From NCBI GenBank assembly GCA_963555705.1, contig OY743182.1, positions 50,286,592 to 50,350,591 on the forward strand: DNA of 64,000 bases. The letters are read 5' to 3'. Within the stretch, counting starts at the first letter, position 1; every line of letters begins with the position of its first letter. Origin of the DNA: Ligustrum vulgare. Its lineage: Eukaryota; Streptophyta; Magnoliopsida; Lamiales; Oleaceae. Positions 11,566 through 22,598 of the stretch are shown here, in pieces. A model generated the notes under the pieces. The model did not search any database, was not told the origin of the DNA, and saw only the letters and a list, made by a program, of their open reading frames with translations. A program made the position numbers and the translations under genes.

Positions 11566-11769
11566 GTTTGTGTTATTATTCTCAATCCGAACTCTACAAT
11601 TTTGACAAGGATAAAGGACAAATTCACATGAGTTGCATAATAAAAGCAACATCATAGCAAGAGAAAAAAGTGTTCAACATCTTTAAATCGTTTGACAAAC
11701 TAGAAATGGATGCACATAAACGGATTAAAATGATAGTACATTTCACAAATATCTTCATCAAACCTGTCA

Positions 11770-12491
11770 ATAGCAAGTAGGAGTGGGCGCGGTTCGCTTC
11801 GGTCCGATTTCAAAAGAAAAATCAGACCGAACCGATTATCAATGAGAATCTTAGTAATGGAACCATTGATTCCATATTTGGCTAGGCACCGAACCGGAAC
11901 CAAACCAATTTTCGGGTTGGTCCGGTTCGGTCCTTTACATTTGAAAATGTTAAAATAAAATGTTCCCTAATAAAAATTAAAAATTTCTTTCAACTCTACC
12001 GTTTGCACAAATTTGCCTTCGAAAATCGGAATTCCATATCAATAGCTTTTTGTTTGTAAAATTACTTAGGATTTAGGTAATTCCGATAGATTTAGATTTG
12101 GGGTTGGGAAGTGTGAGTTAAAACTTAAATTGAGAGTTAAATTGATTATATAAAATAAAAAGTCAAAGAGATTTGCTGGAATTGGAGAAGTATTCTATTT
12201 ATGTGGGAAGTTGGGAATGAAAAGGAATTTTGGTCAAATGAGAATTTGCCTAAACGGTTACATCGCTTCACAATTTATATTAAAAAAAAAAATTCAACAT
12301 ACAAGAGAACCGAAGTACCGTCGATTCCAATTAATAAGAACCGGGAACCGAACTGGTTCCCATTCTGTTCTAAATACAAGTACCAAATCGGGAATTTTCC
12401 TTGGTCGAACCGGATCTGGACCGGCCAGTTCTAATCAATTCTGATCCGGTTCCACCAATTTTGGGAAAATGTGCCCACTCTTTATAGCAAG
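11770..12491. mobile_element. hAT-type MITE (TAGGAGTGGGC ends)
   Basis: The element at 11778-12483 starts TAGGAGTGGGCGCGGTTCG and ends GTGCCCACTCTTT, giving imperfect inverted ends with GAGTGGGC in common. A perfect 8-bp target duplication ATAGCAAG flanks it (11770-11777 and 12484-12491). GGTTCGG- and CCGGTTC-rich subterminal repeats are present at both ends, as in the widespread plant TAGGGGTGGGC family of hAT MITEs. No transposase is present. Confidence 0.9.
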
Positions 12492-13959
12492 AATAAATAG
12501 TCCTCACAAGAGAAACAAGATGGGAGATAAGAAGCAAAATAAGTCATGTTCATATAACCACCGTTCATGTTTCATTGTCTATTGTACAGGACACACTATT
12601 ACAACTTTAAGGGTAGACATTAATAGAAAAATGTTCAAGACACGTGAGCATGTTCAAATAAATGAAGATTTCAAAAAATAAAAATGAAGGAAAATATGTC
12701 ATGAGATGGAAGACTAGGAACTCACTCGAAATACCTATCATGCATATTACAAAGCTCAAAACATGTAAATACCACTAAGTTCGAAAAAAATTGGGCAGAA
12801 ATTATCATGTGGTTACCGGATTGCAAACTCGAAAGTAGAACGATGAGTTTTCTACATTTTGATACTAAAGTTCAAATTCAACTTTCGGTGTCAAACCTAA
12901 TTCAAGAATCTTGATGCCTATTTTTTCAAGATCTATATAATCCGTTTTTCCCATATCTTGACATATCTAGTCAAGTAATTGTTATTTTGATATTTAGAAT
13001 TTGTCATTGTACAAATCATAATAAGACCATTATGTCGTGGCACCAAGTGGTTCTTAAGAAGTTCTTCTATACAGGAATAGTTCAGTTCATGAATTTGAAA
13101 GAAAGATGTTGGACAATTTATAAAATGGAATCATCTTCACAAATCTATGGTGGGGCTCTTGTTCCATTGCAATTATATGTAAATTTAATGGTAATTTGTT
13201 ATATTTCCTTATCATATTATGGAGACCACATCTACCTTTTTCGTATCTTCTTTATATGTTATTAAGTGAAGTTAGAAACGTTGAGAAAAAAACCGATTTG
13301 TTCCGATTCCTTTTATACTCAAGAAGGAATTTATAGGGAGTTTGTAAATTGTCCTTTGTAAAATGGGTTATTTTTTATGAAAATTTCAGGTTTCTCATGA
13401 CTCTTGTCATCACCGTCTCTCAATTATTCTAATAAGTTAATTTAAAAGTAATAAATTTAAAAAGTAAACTTCATCATCAATTTTATAATGTGTTCTTTAA
13501 ATATAGGAGATCGTGTAATTTTCCCTTTTTCAACTGTCCCTTATGCCTTTAGTCTAGGCTTTTTTTTTTTTTCTTTTTTTTTCTTTTAATAATTTTTAAG
13601 CTTAAACCCAACAAATTTAAGCCTGTGGCTGCAATTGTCTTCATTTTTTAAACGCACTGTCACTTACGCCTCCCACATCTCTCTATATAGAAGCGACGGT
13701 CTTTAACTTTACAGGACATGTATGTTTTCAATTTTGGTTCTTTGTTTGTTGATATCATGAGTGTTCTATATTTTGTAGGCAATTGATGATTGTTATTATA
13801 TGTTTTTAATATGGATTTTTTGTCATAAAATTATTACTTGGAAAGATCCTAAGGTACAACATTGTTCATTTTCAATTTTGTCTCCCTAAATTAGGGGTCT
13901 AAATTATCTGGTTGAAATTATTTTTTACGTAATCATGCCTTACCTTTACTAAACAATGG
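12492..13959. other. Intergenic, no gene seen
   Basis: AT-rich DNA without a supported gene. A T-rich run lies at 13560-13590. Open stretches here are short and have no recognisable motif. Confidence 0.6.
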
Positions 13960-14401
13960 CACCATTGGATGGGATTAATTGGTTAGGCTTTGGATTGGGT
14001 GTGTAGGCTCTGGGTTGGTTTAGGTAAATCAAGGAAAATAAATATTTCTGGTTAACTAATATATTTTTGGATGAAAATCATTAAGGTCCTTTTAGTGCAC
14101 ATTTATTAAAGATTTAGGACGCGATATTCTAAAAGGTTCAAAACCTTATATGCAAAACAGAATCAAAACTCTCAAAATAGGGATGTAATTTTCTTATCTT
14201 AGATCTTAAAATTATCCTAGTTTAATTTGTGTGATTGTACCATTTGGAGACATCTTGTAAATTAAGCTTTCTTTAGTGTTTTGTCTCAAGATGTTTGTCT
14301 ATTACACTTTCGTATGATCTTTTTTACGAGAGAAACAACACTCGAACGAAACAATTTGGCATGCCTAATAGGACACTTGGTGTAAGAATGTTTGGAGCAT
14401 C

Positions 14402-16900
14402 ATGACTTATAAAAATTCTGACAATAAGCCAATTGCACATCAAGTTCTTCCTTCTATAACCGAGGAACAAGAGGGTCAGCAAAGCCAAGACTCATGAGGG
14501 TCTCAAGGTCGTTATGAACCAACAACGGAGTTGAGCTCAAGTACCATGCGTACTTTAATAGGAGAATTCACTCAGGACATCGTTGAGCAGTTAAGCTTAC
14601 AAAGTACTTATATTGTAGAAAAACTTGCTCAAAATTGAAATAAACATTATGAGAACATGGCTAAACAATTAGGTACTTTGAATGAATTGATGAACAAACT
14701 GGTTGGTCAAGTATGTCAATCAAATCATATGGGAGGGTGTAACAACTTCCAAACTAGGAGCCTAATAGTTAATGACTCACCAAACATAAATGTAAATGTT
14801 GGCTTACAGGCCATGAACATGAGTCAAGGCCTAGAAACATTAAATATTGGTATATCCAACATGGGAGGTGTTGGAACATCCACTGTGGAGGTACCTTTAA
14901 AATGAGGAAAAATGTTCAAGACATAGGAGAAATGCTACACACACCAATGAAGGAGTAAACCAATCGTTCAATAGTGTTATGAAGCAAACAATTGTCCATT
15001 CATGGCTAATGTTGTGGTGAATCATGTTAGACCACCAGCAGTGGCTTACGCACAACTGCCAATGGGAGTTTCATTTGATCCCAATGCTATGCTAATGGAG
15101 CAAATAATAGAAATATTATAGGATCAATGGCCTTTGAAACTCGGCCAGTAATGCGTCTAACATATAAGAAGCCTTATTCAGATTGGGTTCATCAAACGTA
15201 TCATTGACCTAGGGGTTTAGAGTACTTGAATTCTCTTTATTCACTAGTTTAGGAGAAGTGTCTACTTTAGAGCTTATAAGAGATTTTACGTTAGAATGTG
15301 GTGAAGTTACAGATTATCATAAAATGAGATTGTTCCTAAATTCACTTGTTGGGTTGTATTCTCATGGTTCATTAATTTTTTAGCAAATTATGCTCAAAAT
15401 TGGCAACAGTTAGGACAATTATTCCACGCTCAATTTTACAAAAATGAATGAGAAGTAACTTTGGAAGATTTAGCAAACTTGTGTCAACTGCCAAATCAAT
15501 GGGCTGAATCATATTTTTCAAAGATTTAAAAATGAGCAAATTTTTTGTTCCCTTACTGAAAAAAGAATGCCAAATTTGCCCAAAATTGTTTTTTTTTTTT
15601 CCAAGATAGGGAGTTCCCTGATTTCTTTCAACCTAACGTGAATGTCATTAGATATAATCATTTGTTGAGAGAAGAGGAACAAATGAAAAATGATAGTAAA
15701 GAGACTTATTACAAAGACTCTAATTTTGATGTACATGCAACTGGTCAAGATGAAGTTGAAGTGTGTTTAGCTGAATTTGTCAAAGGAGACAATTATGAAT
15801 GTCCAGTATTGACAAAGTTAAAAACATCAAATAAAAGTAAAACGGCAAAAGAAGAAAACCAAAAAATTAGAGTATTTTCTTTTGATTTAACAAAGGTTGG
15901 CATAATATTTGACCAATTGTACAAATATAAGAAGACCAAACTAAGCGATAAGCATAGGTTATCAAACCTTGAACAAATCAAAGGAAAAAAAATATTGTAA
16001 ATGGCATAATGCGTGGTCTCATATGACTAACAATTGTTTGATATTTCGAAATGTAATACATGATACCATTGAATCTAGGCGAATTACCTTTGATTCTAAG
16101 AAAAAAGATGACATTAGATGAGAATCATTTCCTATTGTCAGTTGATATTTACATGGTCATTCTCAAGTTCAAAAAGCAAGATTTTCCAATGTTCAAGCCG
16201 GTGGACGAACCATGTCTCAGTGTTTTTGAATGATTAAAAGGAAAAGTTGTTTACAAAGAAAAAGGATATTCTATGCTTTGCATGTCAGAAAGAGATTGTC
16301 AAGACAATGAATGGAGTGAAGGCAAACAGGCAATCAAGGCATCAAGCTAAGTCGCAACAGTTTAAGGGGCATGTAAGGCAAGGTCTTGGGAGATCATATA
16401 GCTCATGGTTATACACAAAAACATTTGGAAAACCACCTAAGCCTCTACAACATATCAAAACATTCAGGGCACAACCATATCGTTCAAATGTATGCACACA
16501 TACAGTCCTAAGGTAGGGAAAGTAATCTCATTTGATGAGATGACAAAGATACAAAAGAGATGGTATCAAATGAATTATGGGCAAATGATAAGACAACAGT
16601 AGTGTGTAGAACAACATAAGCCTTCGAATCTCATTCGTGTGGAGAATAAGAACATTTTAAGGGCCAAACGAGGAAATGGTTCGAAAGGATCAATAAATGA
16701 AGCATCATCAAGTAAGTATGTTTAGAGAACAAAATTTGATTACAGATGGAAAGATGAGGATGAAGATGATGTTGGGCAATCAACTAGCATCCGGTTTGGC
16801 ACTTTACCTCCAAACATAGACAACAACTATGTATTAGCAAATGAATTTCAAAACAAGAAAAGCGATGAAACAACAATAGAATCAGAAGAAGCAGCATGGA
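14402..16900 (+). pseudogene. gypsy gag remnant
   Basis: Translation from the ATG at 14402 gives a gag-like N-terminus with an in-frame stop after about 30 codons. Further pieces lie at 14657-14905 and 15638-16000. The last holds ELVKGD-like LAEFVKGDNYECPVL and FDLTKVGIIFDQL, then a degenerate segment with the CKWH...T(N)NC-like pattern of such gags (about 15990-16050). Many stops show it is not translated. The family call rests on recognised phrases, not an alignment. Confidence 0.75.
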
Positions 16901-17339
16901 CACTTGAACACGAAATTAATACTTCTGTTTAGTTAAATCCAAAAATTGGGTAGACACATGGGTTGGATGATGATGATGATGACCAACATAGAAGAAAGAC
17001 TGGATTTGGAAGCAAAATGTAGGATGAGAGGGGTATTGCATGGCAGACTCCTCAAACAACTATACCAAGAAGGCAATCCAGCAGTAGGTTTGTTCGATGA
17101 TCCATCTAGGCTATCGTTCGATTACTTGCTTCTATATGGAACACACAAAAGGAAAATGAGAGTACCTCACACTGAAAAATATGGGTCACCTCAAAGGATA
17201 TTCCCTCCATCTACTGGTTGGAAAGAAACAACAAGAAGTTCTATGCAAACAAAAAAAGTTAAATGAAATCCAGAGCGAAGATATGCTGCAGATGGATGTT
17301 ATGCAAGAATGAATTAGAAAAAGGAAAACAAAAGGTAGA

Positions 17340-17900
17340 GCTTGAGTCAACTGAGAAGGTGGTGTTCAAAAAACATTCCTTAGGTCTGACTATACACTTA
17401 AGCCCTTGTACATAAAGGCCTCAATTGATGGCATTCTAGTCTCCAAAGTGCTTATCAACAATGAAGCAGCCATCAATAGAATCCGTAAAGAATGTTAAGG
17501 AAATTCACCAAGTTCGACACGGATATAATTCAAACATAGGTGGTGTTAACTAGCTTCAATGGACAAGCAACTTCGGACAAATAAGTAATGCCATTAGAGA
17601 TAACAGTAGGAAGTACATAGAAAACTATTCTTCTTCATAGTAGACGGTCTCACTATTTATAATGTGTTGTTGGGAAGGGACTGGATACATGGAAATTAGT
17701 GCATAACGTCCTCACTCCATCAATGCTTAGTATTCTGAAACGATAAGGGAGTGTGTTGAAAACTTACAAGTTCATCAACGTCCTTTTGTTGCAGAAGCCA
17801 ACTCGATGAAACGATTCATGTTTGAAGGTAACTACGGACCAATCAGGGTGGTCCAAGGAGAAGAAGAGGTACAAGTGATAGCATGAAATGAAGAGTCATA
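17340..17900 (+). pseudogene. gypsy aspartic protease remnant
   Basis: The stretch reads LYIKASIDGILVSKVLINNE, where such proteases have the catalytic Asp-Ser/Asn-Gly triad. Here the Asp and Gly positions read Asn and Glu, so activity is lost. Phrases like PLEITVGS, VVGKGLDTW and KRFMFEGNYGPIRVVQGEEE, in several frames, follow the usual order. A frame break near 17470-17600 and several stops confirm decay. Confidence 0.75.
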
Positions 17901-18010
17901 TTCAGTTAAGGTTCTTATGGAGTTATTTACCCAAATGAGGCAAAAAATAGTGACTTTTGAAGAGCTAGTAATTGGCAAGAAAATAATCAAAGAAGTATAA
18001 TGTAAGGTCA

Positions 18011-19055
18011 AAAACAAAGTATTTTGGCCGAGATCACGACCCTTAAGACAAAGTCAATGGTTTATGAAGGTGGATTCTAAGAAAAGATAAAAAGAAAGAA
18101 AGTACTTGCATTACTAAGAGATAAATAGTTGTATTTGACCTGGAGGATGATATGTTTAAGTGGAGTCAACAAGGTAAAATTTGAGGAAGAATGACCACCC
18201 TCTTTTATAAGACGAAGGAGACACGTGTGGAGTAAATATCAATACATTCAAGTAGTGATCTGCGATACTTGGATAGTGGAACGCCAAACGTTGTCCAAAA
18301 GGTGCATTGTACATTCATATATATTTACTTTATGTTAAATGAAATTGAAAGTAATAGTTAAGTCATGTGAATACTTTGAATATGGTAAAATTAATGTTTG
18401 CACATTAATTCAGCCATATTGGAGTAATTGTTGACACACACACACACATACATATATATATATTCACGTCCTTGATAAGTTCTTTTCTCCAAATTCTATA
18501 TGAAAACTATCAAATTAATAATTAAAAAAAAATTAATAATAGTGTAAAGTGGTAATTGAAGAAAATGTATTTTGGAGAAATGAGTAGTTGAAACGTATTA
18601 AAAGTGGTGAATCGCATAGAAATGTGTAGTGAAAAATGAATTTCAGAAAGTAATTGAAAAAACTTGCATTAGCAAACAAGTTCTCAATTTCTAATAACAT
18701 CACTGGCCACAAAGAACTTAGCTGGGAAAAAAATAATATGAATTTAACATGTGCTTTCAAATTCTCAATTTAGAAACTTTTTTAAATGAAGAAATTGCTA
18801 TTTTCAAGATAAAAATAAAAATATACGCTTAAAAACTAAAAAGTGATTTAAAAAATATATAGTATTAAAAATTAATTTACCAAACAGGCTTGAATTCATA
18901 CCAACGCTTGGCTACATTGCATATCTCCGAGCAAATGGCTGACTAAACAAATAATTGTGTATCCAAAACTCATACGACCACGTTTGACATTAACAATATC
19001 AATTTATTTTAATTTTTCTAAGTTTTCGATTTATATGGAAGCATTACTTTATTTA
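18011..19055. other. Intergenic, simple repeats and MITE debris
   Basis: No gene. An (AC)n-(AT)n microsatellite lies at 18434-18462. Bases 18530-18900 hold sequence related to the Tourist-like repeats of this window, ending in CCAAACAGGC near 18887. Confidence 0.55.
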
Positions 19056-19192
19056 GTCCCTGTTTGGTAAAGATTAAAATCAAATTTTGAATGGTTGAAA
19101 GTTATAAGTCCGATGAAATATGTGATTGAGATTGACCGTTGACTTTGACTGAGATTAAAATCTAGATTTTAATTGATATATCAAACAAGGAC
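19056..19192. mobile_element. Tourist-like MITE with TTA target duplication
   Basis: The 137-bp element runs from GTCCCTGTTTGGTA to ATCAAACAAGGAC between TTA (19053-19055) and TTA (19193-19195). The inner ends also pair (AGATTAAAATC and GATTTTAAT). Ends and target site fit PIF/Harbinger-derived MITEs. Confidence 0.85.
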
Positions 19193-19531
19193 TTAGTAAA
19201 AATAAAATGTAATAATACTAATTTAAATGGAAGATTTTGAACAAAAGTGATGATAAAAGTTATTTTTATTGACAAGAAACAGATTTTGATCCAAATATTT
19301 TAATAACAACATAAACTTACAAGGCTAACTTCCAAAATTTAGATTTAGAAACAATTTCATTTTCTTTCTTTTAACTACAACCATAATTCCCATCTAAATC
19401 AAAAATACAAAAGTATAAAAAAGAAAAGAAAAAAAGTATTAAGGAAGAAGAGAAAGGAAAACAAATAATTAGAATTATTTCAAAACAATTTCAAATACAG
19501 TTCGAAGTAATAGATAACTGAAAATTATATA

Positions 19532-19765
19532 TTTTCTCTGTCTCAATTATATAGGCTGTCTTTCATTTTTCGTTTGTCCCAATTATATAGATTTGTTTCT
19601 TTACCAATGTATCCTTATTTATTACTTTCAATATAATAATTTTGATATTAAATAAGGATAAGTTGAAAATTTTATTTATAAAAATTACATTTCCAATAAC
19701 ATTAAATATGTTTTCTTAATTTGTGTGAAAAGTCAAACAATCATATATAATTGAGACGAATAGAG
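19532..19765. mobile_element. Stowaway-like MITE
   Basis: The 234-bp element lies between TA dinucleotides. Its left end is TTTTCTCTGTCTCAATTATA and its right end, reversed, is CTCTATTCGTCTCAATTATA. The GTCTCAATTATA core is typical of Stowaway (Tc1/mariner-derived) MITEs. Confidence 0.85.
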
Positions 19766-19767
19766 TA

Positions 19768-20538
19768 ATTATTTTCACTTGACCAGGGACGGATCCATCG
19801 AATGGTGAGAACTAACAGCTACTCGTACCGAATCCGTCGAGAATTTTTTTTCTTTCAATGTATATATTATATATCAATAATTTCATTTGTTTTATGTAAC
19901 TCTTGTAACTTGGTTAGAGTTCTTATTCTCTAAGAAATGTCTTAAATTCAATTATCTATGACAATAATCCTTTATACATTTTAGTTCAATATTTTTCACT
20001 ATTTTTAAACGTAATTACAAAACCATAACAATGGAAAACTTAACCACATTGGATGAATTTGGAATACGACATCAAGAAATTAATAATAATATCATTATAA
20101 TCTATATTTGGAGTTTTTCTGTCAAATTGAAACTATTGTCATGTAATTCATTCTTCACAAATTTATCAGTGAAATAAAATTTCTTCCCTCGTATCACAAT
20201 GAACTTTTAAAATAAAAAATACAATAATATTTACAAATTTCAAACCCAATTCCACTTAAAAATAAATGCACTAATCGAGTCCATGAGAAATTAAAAATTA
20301 TTACTCTTTAATTACCTCAAAACCTAATTTGGTGTTTATTACGATCATTGACGTTCAACGATTGCTCATGCTCATTCGACATTCTAGATTTGACCGTCTC
20401 AGATATTGGATTAATAAGCTTGTCACTGTATGTGTATTATCCTCTATCTTAAGACTAATTTTCTTAGATTCTTAAAAACAGAAACCTACAATGATCGTAT
20501 ATAGTATACACTATACAAGCCGAATATTATATGCTTAA
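19768..20538. other. Intergenic, no gene seen
   Basis: AT-rich sequence. CAGGGACGGATCCA at 19786 looks like a hAT or similar repeat end, but no partner end was found. Nothing else is supported. Confidence 0.5.
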
Positions 20539-20539
20539 T

Positions 20540-20877
20540 CAATCAATCCCAGAAAAAATCTTGAACGCAAAGCATTTATTCGTCCCTGGTGTTACCGAAG
20601 GCAACCGACAAAATTGTTGTCCATTAGGTGACGTGAAAATCAATCTGAAGTTGATAATTGTACAACAGAAATCGCTACCAATCAGAGGACTAAAATGGTA
20701 AAATGTAGGAGATGGAGAGTGTGTTACATAAATTCTGATTCCAAGAAAAGATGAACCATTCAGCTGAACCTGAAGTTGCAGCATCTTGAACTTGAATGAT
20801 TATATAATTGATAGCATTTCCATATCCATAGCCATGAAATTTCTCAACAAGCTGAGATTGTAATAACTCGATTCGAC
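20540..20877 (-). other. Probable 3' UTR of the eIF2B-epsilon gene
   Basis: This is the sequence after the TGA (20880-20878). It is less AT-rich than the DNA beyond about 20.54 kb and open in two frames. The transcript end cannot be seen from sequence alone. Confidence 0.4.
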
Positions 20878-22556
20878 TCAATCCTCTTCTTCCGAGGCCT
20901 CCTTCAACCACTGCGCCAAATGTCATGTATACAGTTGAAAACGAGTCAAAGGAGGCAATGACAATGTTTAGATAAGCGTCACAAAAAAGTAAACGTTAGT
21001 TTTAAGCAACTTTTCATTAACACTCACTTAGTGTCGGAAGTTTTTTCAATTTTTTCCTCGAACTCATTTTCAATTACACATTCCCTCGAACTTTTTCTTC
21101 CAATACCAAACAGACCCTTAATCTAAGTCAAGATCAACAATTAATTTTAATCACACATTTCATGAAACTCAACTTTTTAACCATACATTTCATCAACTTT
21201 CATCAAAATCTACTAAAATTTTGATTTTAATCCCTCAAACAAGAGATAAGTGAACTTTAAACATAGAGCTTGTTTGGTAAGGAATGTTTTGGAGGAATTT
21301 TTAATTTTTTGGAAAATGTGTAATTGAAAGCATGAAAAGTGATGAACCTTGTAGAAATACATGGTTAAAAATGAATTTTTCCTGGAAAAATCTTGTTCCA
21401 CCAATCAATCTCTTGAGCTGTGTTTGATTAAAAAAATAAAAAAAATGTTTATTGTACAATGTCATGTTCATTTAAACAAATATGTTTGAAGAAATTGATT
21501 ATAAGCTCATCATATGGTTTTTTGAATTAAATTTTGTAGGTACAAGGTAAAAGTAGTAAAAAAAAATAAAAAATTATATGATTATAAGCTCATCGTATTT
21601 GTAGGTATAAGGTAAAGCTTAAAAGTTGTAAAAAATAAAAGTGCAATTTTTTATTATCATTTTTGTATTGTTTGTGGAAAAATAGAAAATAAAAATTCTC
21701 TCGTTAAATCGTGCCCCCACTAATTTTACGTCTTGGCTCTGCCACTGGCTATGAAGATAGCATAATTAATGCATATATACCTGGATAAATTTTTCTGCTT
21801 GCTTGAGAAACAATTTATCTGACTCGTCTGCCTCTTCTTTTTCATGTGCCCAATCAATTATAGCTTGTTCTTGTATAACATCTTTGTCGTATAGAAGATG
21901 CAAAACCTGTAAAACATATAAAAATAAAAGAAACAAACATGGATATGTTTACTAGTGCTCAAGGAATAATAAGATGAGGAAACATGAGTTTAGGGCCTGT
22001 TTGGGATAGCTCGTGTTTCAGCTTTGCTTTTTGTAGAAGAGCTTTCGCAATAAGCCACGTTATGCAAACTTTAAAATCTCAAACAAGTACTTTCAAAAAA
22101 TATCCAAAACAGGTACAAAAGCAGTTTATTAATTTCAAAAGCCACTTCTAAAATATCAATAGACATGCCAAACAGGCTCCCCTTAACCTCTCAACTTGAC
22201 CATGTCAAGTAATTGACTCCTAGCTATCAGGACCACTACCTAATGTAGATAATTTATACCAAAGCCTTAGCACATGACCATGGAACCTAACTAAGAGCGT
22301 ATCTCAATATGGTTCTTATAAGAGAAGTAACTGTCAAAATAAGCAACTTACAAGTATCAAACTGACCAATGAAAACATAATTTATTGTGAAGCTTTTTTA
22401 CAATATAACTTTTCAAGCTTAACAAAACATGCTCCTCTACTAAACACAATGGCTGACTAATAGAAGTAATACATACAGAAAAACTCAGAACTCACATGAA
22501 CGTAGAATTCGAAGAACAGTTTTTTTTTTTTTAAATATATGTAAAATTTCTTCATC

Positions 22557-22598
<42 letters not shown>

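Larger units (their letters stand above)
13960..18010 (+). mobile_element. Decayed Ty3/gypsy retrotransposon, 5' part
   Basis: An LTR-like segment ends with ACTCGAACGAAACA at 14353. ATTTGGCATGCCTAATAGG follows, resembling a primer-binding region. A gag-like region with many stops (14402 to about 16.9 kb) and a protease-like region (about 17.35-17.9 kb) follow in collinear order. RT, integrase and the 3' LTR are absent, so the element is truncated. The left LTR boundary was not identified. Confidence 0.8.

Noticed and set aside
20690..20926. Minus-strand 78-residue frame ([13 protein letters not shown]...)
   Set aside because: Overlaps the last eIF2B-epsilon exon in another phase. The exon reading [10 protein letters not shown] fits the gene and this frame matches nothing known to me.
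19786..21745. Possible large hAT element between CAGGGACGGATCCA and the reverse of CAGTGGCAGAGCC
   Set aside because: The ends do not match each other well, no 8-bp duplication was found, and the interval would cut through the eIF2B-epsilon last exon.
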